Positions 1-7,615 of a DNA stretch of 62,914 nucleotides are shown here, one piece after another; the first letter of the stretch is position 1, and each line of letters opens with the position of its first letter. A program made the translations under genes and the position numbers. This stretch comes from Phycisphaerae bacterium (GTDB taxonomy: Bacteria > Planctomycetota > Phycisphaerae > UBA1845 > Fen-1342): contig JANQFV010000029.1 of the NCBI GenBank assembly GCA_028277645.1, positions 1 to 62,914 on the forward strand, given 5' to 3'. The notes under the pieces are model-generated. The model had not been told where the DNA came from, made no database searches, and worked only from the letters and a program-made list of their open reading frames with translations.

Positions 1-1078
1 TGCCGTAAACCGTTTGCGAGCAGGTCGAGCTGTTACCGGCATCATCCGTCGCCGTGCAACTACGCGAGATGATCCACTCACCAGGGCAGTTGCCCGGACC
101 AATCGCGCTGATGCACTCGATCAGCAAATTCGGATCGCAGTTGTCCGTGAACTCGGGCTCAAACGGCGGAGCATCCTCGTCGCACTCGATCGTAATGTCC
201 GTCGGCGGACATTGAGCAACCGGCGGTGTGTCGTCGTACAACGTGACCTCCGCGTAACAGGCATCGGTCAGACCGCCGATGTCAGTGACGGTGATCATGA
301 CGTCGAAGTCGTCGAGCTCGCAGAGCGTCACCGAATCGAGGCAATTGACGGGGATACCGTTGACTTCGGTAATGCAGATTTCCGCGATTTCGCCCTCCGG
401 GTCGAACGATCCGTCGTCCAGCATGTCCACGGTGACCGTAACGCAGCAGATGTCATCGACCGCCAGCAGCAGGTCGTTGCACGCTGCTACGGGCGGTTCA
501 TTCAGCGGAACCACTGTCGCTTCGTCGGTGGTTTCAACCCGATCCGCATCAACGCTGACGACACCACCTGCGGGAAGCTGCGCGAGCAGCGGAGCTAGCG
601 TGTTCGGGTCGAGCACGTTGACGACGAATTCGTCCAGCCCGAAGAAACCGACCGTCTCACTGGCCTGCATCTGCATGTCGAATTGAAGCGACGAGGCTCC
701 CCCCGGGAAGTCACGCCATGTGAACGTGACGAACGTAACCGGGTCCTCATCGATCCGCATGAGAAAGCTGCCGGAGCCGTCAAGTTCACCAGGTACAACC
801 TGTACGCTCGTCGGGTTCAGGCTGCTGTCGAATCCCTCAAGGGTGCCAGTCTCGAAGTCTGTCTGCATCACGCCGTCGAGCTGGACGTTGTCGATCAGCA
901 CCCACGAATCGCCCATGACATCCGAGTTGTCATAGAGGGCCAGTTCGAGCTGGATGTCGCCGGCGCCGATGCTGGATACGTCCACCGTGACACCGAGTGG
1001 CTCAGTCAGTTCCGCGTACGTCGGAGTCGCTATGGAGATGACAAGTAGCCCCAGAAATGGCAAGGTCCCCGACCTCAT
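1..1078 (-). CDS. Secreted HYR-domain protein, 3' end outside the window
   Basis: An open frame of 359 codons runs from ATG at 1078 off the left edge with no stop. A GGAGGGAAGG Shine-Dalgarno stands directly before the ATG. The N-terminus is a signal peptide of about 22 residues ending near TYA/E. Residues about 25-150 look like a beta-sandwich of the choice-of-anchor type. The last 90 visible residues carry a HYR-like pattern: DTPPVAQCPP, IECDED, DNCDP, then CTATDDAGN and a final Cys. HYR domains are extracellular immunoglobulin-like adhesion modules. Since no stop is reached, the protein probably continues with further HYR repeats or a sorting tail. Its function is unknown; the export and domain assignments are fairly secure. 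Confidence 0.8.
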   Translation of the reverse strand, partial: MRSGTLPFLGLLVISIATPTYAELTEPLGVTVDVSSIGAGDIQLELALYDNSDVMGDSWVLIDNVQLDGVMQTDFETGTLEGFDSSLNPTSVQVVPGELDGSGSFLMRIDEDPVTFVTFTWRDFPGGASSLQFDMQMQASETVGFFGLDEFVVNVLDPNTLAPLLAQLPAGGVVSVDADRVETTDEATVVPLNEPPVAACNDLLLAVDDICCVTVTVDMLDDGSFDPEGEIAEICITEVNGIPVNCLDSVTLCELDDFDVMITVTDIGGLTDACYAEVTLYDDTPPVAQCPPTDITIECDEDAPPFEPEFTDNCDPNLLIECISAIGPGNCPGEWIISRSCTATDDAGNSSTCSQTVYG

Positions 1079-1090
1079 CGCCTTCCCTCC

Positions 1091-1457
1091 AATTGTGTTT
1101 GCTACACAGTGCCCCAAGCGGCTCGAACCGCCGCCGGAATCGCCACAGAGCCTACGGTACCGCGCACGGCCGAGAAAGTCAACGATTACGTGGGGAACGG
1201 CACGCGATTACCGGTAGTGCCGGTGCGGCGGGGGCTGCTCGACGCCCCGGAGCCACAGCGCGGGTGATCCGTGGCGTGCGACCGGCGAGGCAGTGGCAGG
1301 ACGCGGGCTCGGCTCGGCGAATTGGGGTACTTGATTCGTGAGCTTTCGAGACGGTGGGGCCCCAACCTGGCGCGATCTTCACCACGCCCCCCGGCGCGTT
1401 GCGCGCGGCGGGGGTTAGTTAGCCCGCGTCAGTTGCAGCACGCGTTCGTGATCACTG
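1091..1457. other. Intergenic, no gene seen
   Basis: This stretch lies between the start of the HYR-domain gene and the end of the lipoprotein operon. Short open frames here have no ribosome-binding site or recognisable product. I see no repeat or convincing terminator. Confidence 0.5.
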
Positions 1458-2090
1458 CTACGAACCGCCGCTGCCTCCGTGCAGTTGAGCTGCCACCGGA
1501 TAGTCCCGGTGGGGTGCTTCGCCGGCGAGGTAATTGAGCAATTGGTCGAACAGCGCGTCGCTCACCAAACCGGCCGATGACTTTCCGTCGTGCGTGACGA
1601 TCGGCTTCCGACCGGCGGTGTACATCGCCTCGTGGAAGAACACTTTGCGGTCTAGCAACGCGGAATGGTCGGCGTTGTAGATGTTGGCAAACAAGCGACC
1701 GAGGCAGTACTGGGTCTTCTTGTTTCGAGAGTACTCAAACTCGAGCAGGCACTCCACCTGACAATCCAGCCGCTGCAGATTCTCGCCCTGCGCCCAACCG
1801 AAGTAGGCGAAGCGCCCCCCGTCGCCATGGCTGAGCATCTGCTCTGCGCAGGTCCGGGACTCCTCACCGTCGGCCGCGACGCCGACCCAGAGCTGATTGG
1901 GCGGGATACTCGGCTTCCACTGGGCGTCCAACTCGGGGGTTCGGCCGTAGAGTTGGAGCTCGATTGCAGACTTGGCACAACCGCCAGCCGCGACCACGGC
2001 GATCATCAGTGGGAGGGAGCACATTATCATCCGGAGGGATGGAAGCGTCGCGGTGCGCTGCCGACCATATGCATCAATCACGGGTATCAC
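1458..2090 (-). CDS. Lipoprotein, last gene of the lipoprotein operon
   Basis: A protein of up to 210 aa with a lipobox VVAAGGC near residue 38. The GTG at 2090 lies five bases after the stop of the upstream gene and gives an n-region with three Arg. An alternative ATG at 2030 gives a shorter signal with no positive charge and no ribosome-binding site, so the GTG is preferred. The mature part has paired Cys (CQVECLLEFEY) and no domain I recognise. As the eighth gene of a co-directional run of lipoproteins it is probably exported and lipid-anchored with them. Specific function unknown. Confidence 0.7.
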   Translation of the reverse strand: MIPVIDAYGRQRTATLPSLRMIMCSLPLMIAVVAAGGCAKSAIELQLYGRTPELDAQWKPSIPPNQLWVGVAADGEESRTCAEQMLSHGDGGRFAYFGWAQGENLQRLDCQVECLLEFEYSRNKKTQYCLGRLFANIYNADHSALLDRKVFFHEAMYTAGRKPIVTHDGKSSAGLVSDALFDQLLNYLAGEAPHRDYPVAAQLHGGSGGS

Positions 2091-2094
2091 CTGT

Positions 2095-2976
2095 CTACTG
2101 GGCGGCGGGGAGCGTTGTCAGGAACTGGTCGGCGATCGCTGAGGCGCTACTCTCGCTCAGCCATCGTAAGTCGTTCTCGAGATCGCGGAACGACTTGGAC
2201 GTTTCACGATCGGGGGTAGCCGTGGCCAGGATGCGGCCGTCGCTGACGCGAATCGCTCGCGTTGTGCAGAAGACCTCGACCGGGAACGTCTGCCTTACGG
2301 GGACGGCGTAGCACACCTCGATCGCTACGACGATATCGCAGGGCCATTCGGCCTGCTCTGCATGCGGGTCGCGACTCCGTTCGATCTGGCGTCTCAGATT
2401 CTCACGAACGGTGCTCGCATCCACCACGTTCACGCGTGGATCAAGATCCATGAAGAACCGCGTGTGTCGGTCTTCAATCATACGATGATCGATACGTGAG
2501 ACTGGCCACTCCTCTGGAGGCACCGCGATGATGATGTTGCCGAGCACTGTCAGCGAGGCGTTGACGTTCACATTCGCCGCCTCGGCCAGGTCATCTACGT
2601 CCTCCTCGTCCTCTTCTTCATCTTCTTCGTCATCGGCCGCCAGGTCGGGCATGGCGACGTTGACGACGAACGCCAGTCGCGGATGACCAGCGTCTGCATA
2701 CGCGGTCGCAAAGGCACCTTTGGATTCGTCATCCCATTCACCACCCGCCTTCTCGACGTGGTAGCGGTCGTCCGTCGGCTGCTGCTTGACTGGCTCCGAC
2801 GGCCCGCGGCGCGGCGGCGCCTGTGGTGTGGGGCCACTGTCCGCCGGTCCGCCATAGCCACAACCCGGGCAGACAAGCCACAACATCGTGAGAAACGACC
2901 CGGTTAGCAGTGCGGAATAGGTGCGTAGCACGCAGCGTGCCGCGCGCTGATCACTGGCTGCGCTTGATCTGGTCAT
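2095..2976 (-). CDS. Lipoprotein with acidic linker
   Basis: A 293-aa protein with an N-terminal hydrophobic segment ending in VCPGC, a plausible lipobox, followed by a Pro-rich stretch. Around residues 110-130 there is a run of Asp/Glu with a few Ala and Leu, likely a flexible linker or cation-binding patch. The C-terminal half (from about residue 150) alternates beta-like segments and helices. It loosely resembles the nucleotide-free Rossmann-like fold of outer-membrane lipoproteins such as the LpoB and CsgG groups, but I cannot assign a family. It starts 28 bases after the stop of the YcfL-like gene at 3004-3450 and is evidently co-transcribed with it. Confidence 0.7.
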   Translation of the reverse strand: MTRSSAASDQRAARCVLRTYSALLTGSFLTMLWLVCPGCGYGGPADSGPTPQAPPRRGPSEPVKQQPTDDRYHVEKAGGEWDDESKGAFATAYADAGHPRLAFVVNVAMPDLAADDEEDEEEDEEDVDDLAEAANVNVNASLTVLGNIIIAVPPEEWPVSRIDHRMIEDRHTRFFMDLDPRVNVVDASTVRENLRRQIERSRDPHAEQAEWPCDIVVAIEVCYAVPVRQTFPVEVFCTTRAIRVSDGRILATATPDRETSKSFRDLENDLRWLSESSASAIADQFLTTLPAAQ

Positions 2977-3003
2977 TGCTAGTCACCATCCTGCCCGGTT
3001 GGG

Positions 3004-3450
3004 CTAGTTCTTGCCGAGATCCTCGGCATAGGTAACGTAAATGCGGAAATCGTCCGCCGGACGCATGCTCGACGTGCTGTAGTGCACGCTCTTGCGCGGC
3101 TCGAGGATGAACGTCTCCCAGGGCGTGTCCTCGATCATCCTGCCGCCGTTGACCATCTCGCCTTCGTAAAACTCAGTCTTGATGCAGACCTCATGGGACG
3201 TGTGCGATTCCGCAGAGTGGAAACGCGCGACGACTTCGAGCATGTCGCCATCCAGGCGGTGCACCTGCAAATCCCGCAGGAGCACCTTGGCTTTCAGCCA
3301 ACTGTAGTTGTAGACGACCTTGGAAACGTCTTCGGTCGTTGTCGGCCCCTTCCGAGGGGCGTGCGCCTGACAGCCGGTGAGCACACCCAGCACGGTCACC
3401 GCCCCGAGCACAATAGCGGCCAGTCGCCACTGATGCGTTCGCTTGCTCAT
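3004..3450 (-). CDS. YcfL-like (DUF1425) lipoprotein
   Basis: A 148-aa lipoprotein with signal peptide and lipobox VLTGC near residue 27. The mature part matches the YcfL/DUF1425 pattern from memory: a beta-rich domain of about 100 residues with TEFYEGE and a C-terminal segment of the type SVHYSTSS. In Escherichia coli ycfL lies next to lpoB, which fits the two LpoB-like genes in this operon. The ATG overlaps the stop of the preceding gene (ATGA), so translation is coupled. A GGAG Shine-Dalgarno precedes it. The biochemical role of YcfL is not established. Confidence 0.65.
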   Translation of the reverse strand: MSKRTHQWRLAAIVLGAVTVLGVLTGCQAHAPRKGPTTTEDVSKVVYNYSWLKAKVLLRDLQVHRLDGDMLEVVARFHSAESHTSHEVCIKTEFYEGEMVNGGRMIEDTPWETFILEPRKSVHYSTSSMRPADDFRIYVTYAEDLGKN

Positions 3451-3896
3451 GTTCGCTCCGCCTTTTTCTTCATGTCTTCAGGGTATGCGAGTTCGATGGT
3501 GCACCGCTTAGCGGGAACCAGGCTGGTGCAGGAGTAGTTGACGCCGCGGCCTGGCACAAGCGTGACTTCGTGCCAAGCGGACGTGTCTGCCACGGACTGC
3601 CCTTCGCCGTAGTACCAGGTGCGCGCCACGATGCGATAGCCTTGGCGACCCCAACGGATCTGCCGAGCCGTGATGGTCGCGTCAACTTCGAGCAGGCCGG
3701 TCGACCGGTTCAGCTCCTGCCGGTCGACGCTAACGGTCACGTTCTGTTTCAACCACGCATGGCTGGCCATGAAGTCGTCTTCCACACGCACTTCGGTACT
3801 GGCCTCGTTGCTCGCGCAACCCGCTGGCAGGAGCGCCGCAGCAATCAGCAGTCCCATAGCGCCGATGAACCCGGTGCGCAACTTCGCATTCTGCAC
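3447..3896 (-). CDS. YcfL-like (DUF1425) lipoprotein, paralogue
   Basis: A 149-aa lipoprotein, paralogous to the product of 3004-3450. Both have a Trp-Leu-Lys segment after the lipobox (SHAWLKQNV here, NYSWLKAKV there), a central aromatic strand (RTWYYGEG) and a Ser-rich NYSCTSL stretch. The GTG at 3896 is chosen because AGGAG lies at the right distance upstream and it follows the TGA of the small lipoprotein gene by one base; the frame itself is open further upstream. The lipobox is PAGC. The two adjacent copies look like a tandem duplication that has since diverged. Confidence 0.62.
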   Translation of the reverse strand: MQNAKLRTGFIGAMGLLIAAALLPAGCASNEASTEVRVEDDFMASHAWLKQNVTVSVDRQELNRSTGLLEVDATITARQIRWGRQGYRIVARTWYYGEGQSVADTSAWHEVTLVPGRGVNYSCTSLVPAKRCTIELAYPEDMKKKAERT

Positions 3897-3897
3897 G

Positions 3898-4155
3898 TCA
3901 GGACTCCTGATCTGTGATCGCGGGTTGCACTTTGGCACGCTGCCCATCTGACTGCTGCACCTGTCCCGCGTCGTCTGGCCCCGTCAGGATGTGCGCCGCT
4001 GTGAAGGGCTGCAGTTTCTGATAGTCGTCGATGTATGTGCCGCTGGTGTCGGCCGTCTGACATCCACCAAGCGCCGCGATTACGGTCGCAGCACCGAGCC
4101 CAAGGGACACGTTCTTCAGCTTCGCAATCAGGGTGTTGCACCGGCTCTTGATCAT
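3898..4155 (-). CDS. Small lipoprotein
   Basis: An 85-aa protein with a basic n-region, a hydrophobic core and lipobox AALGGC near residue 32. The mature part is only about 53 residues, polar and without a recognisable fold. The ATG overlaps the stop of the COG3014-like gene (ATGA) and is preceded by GGAGG. It may be a small accessory subunit of whatever complex the operon encodes. Confidence 0.68.
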   Translation of the reverse strand: MIKSRCNTLIAKLKNVSLGLGAATVIAALGGCQTADTSGTYIDDYQKLQPFTAAHILTGPDDAGQVQQSDGQRAKVQPAITDQES

Positions 4156-5756
4156 TTCTGGCCCTCCGGCAAGCGTCGTGGCAGGAGGTTGTACGTGTGC
4201 GGCGTTCCCATGGTAGCTAACCGCGTGTGCTCATCGAAGACCTCTGCAAAGAACAGCACATTCAGTTTCCGCTCTGACACACTCGTCACGGTATGCCGCA
4301 GGTGACGTGCCGCATAAGGATGGTGTGGTTGCCTGTTGAGCTGCGTACGGTACATGGTCAGCCAGGCTTGCTCACCGATCTGCACGAACGGAGCAGCTAC
4401 GCCATCACCGTACACTGCCGGCTCCGTGCTTCGCAGGTTCTGACCGAGCGGCACACAGGCGAACCTGTGCCTGCCAGCGGGCACGTGGCCGAACCACAGG
4501 TGGATCGCATTTGGAAGCAGACCCCACTGGCGAATATCGGCTTTCTCCTGATTGATGGCCTGAATCAGCATGCCGATATACTGCACGCCAAATACACCGT
4601 GCTGCTGCAAGGCCTCGCCGACGTTCTCGATGGCCTCCTTGCGCTCTTGGGCACGGTCCTTGGCCGACGGACCGCGGCCAGCAGCCTGACCGTACAGGTC
4701 GAGACAGTGGCTCATCGGGCCGGCATACTTACCATCGATCAGAAGTCCGGCGTGATGCACGGACTCACCCGGCGCCAAATACGTGTCGTGCACGAACTTG
4801 ACCCTCTGCCCGCGCATGGCGCCAGTACGAACCTTGCGCGGCCGGCTGCCCGAAGCGTAAACCGCGAGCGTGTTCGTCCGTTTCAATTCCTCAAAATCGG
4901 TGTCGAGAATGACCTGGAGGTCATGTGGCAGTGAGCGATAGGGAGAGACGTACACCGTCGGGTATTGGTAGCGACCATCCAGACTCGTCCACGTCGTGGA
5001 TGCGGTCGGCCGGCTGACCCTTCGGGCAGCATCCGCCAACTCCTGCGCAACCGCCTGGGTCTGCTCCCAACTTCCCCGCGCCCGCTTCTCGCGACCATCG
5101 AACAGGTAGCTGAGCGTCCTCAAGACGTACGCCGCGAGAAAGTCGCGTTGGCAGACGCTACCGCCCTTGGTGGTGTACCGATCGTTGGGCGCGAAGCCCT
5201 TCTTGGAAACCGTGCCCTCGAGTCCAGCAACCGCGCCCACGCTCAGCACATCCGTGGCAATGGCGCGGTCGAATGCCACGCGCGCATTGGCGTAGTCCCC
5301 CATTTCGAGCAGGCAGATGCCGTGCAGGAGCTCCATCATGGAGCGCTCGTACGCCTCGCCCTGCCAGAACTTGATCGCCTCATCGAACATGAGGCTGGCT
5401 TTGCCCTCGGAGATGCCCAGCGTGAGGTCATTCGTCAGCATGATGCATTCGTAGTAAATGCGCTGAGCTTCATCGTAGTTCCCACACGCCAGCGAAGCGG
5501 CGGCGTAGTCGAGCAGCGTGACGCCCGCGTCCCGTGGAGGGCGCTTGCCACGCTCGCCGTCCACGAGCTTGGCGACGGCCGGCTTCCTGTCACTGCAGAC
5601 CGCGCGGTAATCGCTGGTGCCCCAGCAGTCGCCCGTCGGCTGCAGTGCGTTGTTTGCGGCACAGCCGCTCAGCAATACCGACATGCTGACCGCTGCGATC
5701 CATCGCAGCCGGACCTGTGGGCAGATCACGCTTTGGCGTTCGCCGTGATTGTGCAT
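4152..5756 (-). CDS. COG3014-like lipoprotein with TPR-like repeats
   Basis: A 534-aa lipoprotein with lipobox VLLSGC near residue 32. Residues about 75-250 form a helical region resembling tetratricopeptide repeats (ACGNYDEAQRIYYE, EMGDYANARVAFDRAI). The long C-terminal region is mixed alpha/beta. The length, lipobox, TPR-like half and position between LpoB-like and YcfL-like genes match the COG3014 family, which occurs with LpoB and YcfL homologues in some proteobacteria. TPR regions usually mediate protein-protein contacts, so a scaffold role at the envelope is plausible. Function unproven. Confidence 0.65.
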   Translation of the reverse strand: MHNHGERQSVICPQVRLRWIAAVSMSVLLSGCAANNALQPTGDCWGTSDYRAVCSDRKPAVAKLVDGERGKRPPRDAGVTLLDYAAASLACGNYDEAQRIYYECIMLTNDLTLGISEGKASLMFDEAIKFWQGEAYERSMMELLHGICLLEMGDYANARVAFDRAIATDVLSVGAVAGLEGTVSKKGFAPNDRYTTKGGSVCQRDFLAAYVLRTLSYLFDGREKRARGSWEQTQAVAQELADAARRVSRPTASTTWTSLDGRYQYPTVYVSPYRSLPHDLQVILDTDFEELKRTNTLAVYASGSRPRKVRTGAMRGQRVKFVHDTYLAPGESVHHAGLLIDGKYAGPMSHCLDLYGQAAGRGPSAKDRAQERKEAIENVGEALQQHGVFGVQYIGMLIQAINQEKADIRQWGLLPNAIHLWFGHVPAGRHRFACVPLGQNLRSTEPAVYGDGVAAPFVQIGEQAWLTMYRTQLNRQPHHPYAARHLRHTVTSVSERKLNVLFFAEVFDEHTRLATMGTPHTYNLLPRRLPEGQK

Positions 5757-5780
5757 TCTGAAACCACCCTCACGATTCGA

Positions 5781-6437
5781 TCAGTCTCTGAAGTCGCGTC
5801 TGCTGAATGCTGCGGCCGTTGTCAGGTCATTCTGCCACACCAGCTCCGCTGTCTCGGAATTGATGAGGGAGAATGTCATCAGCAGCTCCACGATGTTGAG
5901 CGTGTGATACTTGTCTTTGCCTTCCGCGACGTGAACGACCTTGGGAAGCGACGAGAACTGGGCCGTCAGGAAGTAGTCGACCTCGATGTCTTCGTCGATG
6001 TCGTCGCAGAGTTCGCTCACACGCGTTTCGCCGATGTGCCACGCCGCCAATTGTGCGGCGAGGCGGCGTTCAACATCCTGATTGATGAATATGACGCGGT
6101 CACGGAGCGCCCTCTTGAGCTGTGTGCGCATCCTGACGACATAGGCCTCTCGAACGTCGCCGAACATGTACTGGTTGGTGTCGTTCTGCACCTTGACGAA
6201 GCCGATCTTCGGCGGCTCTTGACCCTTGAAAAAGACCGGATCACGCACCAGGTCGCGCGCCATCAGGTCACCGACGCGGTCAATTTCTGTCTCGCTGAAG
6301 ATCCCCCCGCGCATGAGTTCCACTTCGCCCGCCTCCACCGGGGCTTTGCACCCCACGGTGGTTGTCACGCCCAGCGTGAGGATTGCCAGACCCAGTAGCG
6401 ACAATCGGCTGACAGGCCGCCTGCTAACGTCTTTCAC
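5781..6437 (-). CDS. LpoB-like lipoprotein (penicillin-binding protein activator family)
   Basis: A 218-aa lipoprotein. GTG at 6437 is the likely start: GGGG precedes it, it lies 23 bases beyond the upstream stop, and it yields a signal with lipobox TTVGC. The frame is open further upstream to 6503. The mature domain has the LpoB hallmarks: a Leu/Met-rich first helix with DLMARDL, then PPKIGFVKVQNDTN, then VRMRTQLKRAL and a valine-rich strand before VERRL. In gammaproteobacteria LpoB docks on PBP1b and stimulates peptidoglycan synthesis from the outer membrane. Homology to the fold is likely; whether it activates a penicillin-binding protein here is unknown. Confidence 0.7.
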   Translation of the reverse strand: MKDVSRRPVSRLSLLGLAILTLGVTTTVGCKAPVEAGEVELMRGGIFSETEIDRVGDLMARDLVRDPVFFKGQEPPKIGFVKVQNDTNQYMFGDVREAYVVRMRTQLKRALRDRVIFINQDVERRLAAQLAAWHIGETRVSELCDDIDEDIEVDYFLTAQFSSLPKVVHVAEGKDKYHTLNIVELLMTFSLINSETAELVWQNDLTTAAAFSRRDFRD

Positions 6438-6460
6438 CGGATTCCCCAATACACTTGCGT

Positions 6461-7078
6461 CTAACGTGGCGTAACCGTCTTGACCGTGTAGTCGTTCGCC
6501 CACTCGATGGCTCTCGACTCCGCGTTGACCAACTCGAACGTCATGAGCATGTCGATCAGACGCTTGCCATCTGCGATCTTGTCGTGTGCGTGATAGACGC
6601 CGGTCAGGAAGTAATCGGCGCCGTGCCAGTCACCCAGCCCGGCGTGCGACCGTTCGCCGCGGCGCTTGAGTTCGCGCATCCGCTCGATTGCTTCCTCGAC
6701 GTGGTCTCCCGAGCCGACGAATATCGCCGTGGCGCCACTGCGGCCGCCATGTTGCCGCAGGGCACGCCACACTGTCGTCTGGATGCGCTTCAACGCCATA
6801 TCGGCGCTGCCGCCCACGAACGGCTCGTTTGTTTCATTCTCGATACTGACGAGCATGACGCGCACGGGGGGATCGCTGCTGCGAATGAACGGCACTCTAA
6901 TCAGGTCGCGGGCCATGGCATCCGAACAGTGCTCCAGGTCGCCGGGATGCAGGCCCCACACGTCATCGACAACAACAGCCTCCGTGGCCGTCGGTGGCGC
7001 TTTGCACGCACCGGCAACCATCACGAATGCGAGGACACAGACCCACAGACTCGTCTCTTTCATGCGCGTGTTCATCAT
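6461..7078 (-). CDS. LpoB-like lipoprotein, paralogue and first gene of the operon
   Basis: A 205-aa lipoprotein starting at ATG 7078 with GGGAA upstream. Its signal ends at lipobox MVAGAC. The mature part parallels the next gene: CSDAMARDLIR, then VRVMLVSIENETN, then a helix and a YFLTG strand, ending in a segment with LLMTFELVN-type character (here MLMTFELVN). The two LpoB-like paralogues are adjacent and separated by 23 bases. It is the promoter-proximal gene of the minus-strand run. The 537 bases upstream are gene-free, so the operon promoter should lie there. Confidence 0.68.
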   Translation of the reverse strand: MMNTRMKETSLWVCVLAFVMVAGACKAPPTATEAVVVDDVWGLHPGDLEHCSDAMARDLIRVPFIRSSDPPVRVMLVSIENETNEPFVGGSADMALKRIQTTVWRALRQHGGRSGATAIFVGSGDHVEEAIERMRELKRRGERSHAGLGDWHGADYFLTGVYHAHDKIADGKRLIDMLMTFELVNAESRAIEWANDYTVKTVTPR

Positions 7079-7615
7079 GTTCCCGCCGTTGCTCCAATTA
7101 TGAACTGGTGCCTGGGCTACGAACTGCTGAAGTGCCCCGGGTGCCACACAACGATCGGTCCCCTATGGCACTGCGTGAACGAACATAGCACCGCCGCCAT
7201 TTGCCGTCAACCCACTCGACACAGGTCAGTGTCTGTTGCGGCTGTGCTCCAGCAACCGTGGAAATCGGGCTTGGGACAGACGGCTGCCGTTCGTTGCGAA
7301 GGCTGTCATGAAGCTACTCACCCCGGTTGTGTAGCCTGCAATCTACTCGTCGACATCGATTGGCAACGCGCAGTCGGTGGCTCTTCGAAGAATTCATGCG
7401 TTCATTCGACGGACCTTGCGCATAGACAGGTATAGCGGGACGAAGAGCCTGTGCGAGCACCACGCCCTGAAAGCAAAGAGCAGAGCCCCATGGTAGACAG
7501 CACGTCCGGATGGCGGGTCGACGTGTCAACTGAATCGCCGGTTCAAGCACGTCGGGAGAATCCGTCGCACCAGGCAGCCCGTGTGGCGAGCCATGACTAC
7601 GCAGAGGAGAGAATC
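7079..7615. other. Divergent intergenic region
   Basis: These 537 bases separate the lipoprotein operon (minus) from the PPC lipoprotein (plus), so both promoters should be here. I find no convincing consensus promoter, repeat or structured RNA by eye. The plus-strand frame upstream of 7616 is open to 7451 but lacks a ribosome-binding site. Confidence 0.45.

Noticed and set aside
4965..6398. Long open frame (477 codons) on the plus strand
   Set aside because: It is the antisense of the COG3014-like and LpoB-like genes, has no ribosome-binding site, and its product resembles no protein; a GC-rich shadow.
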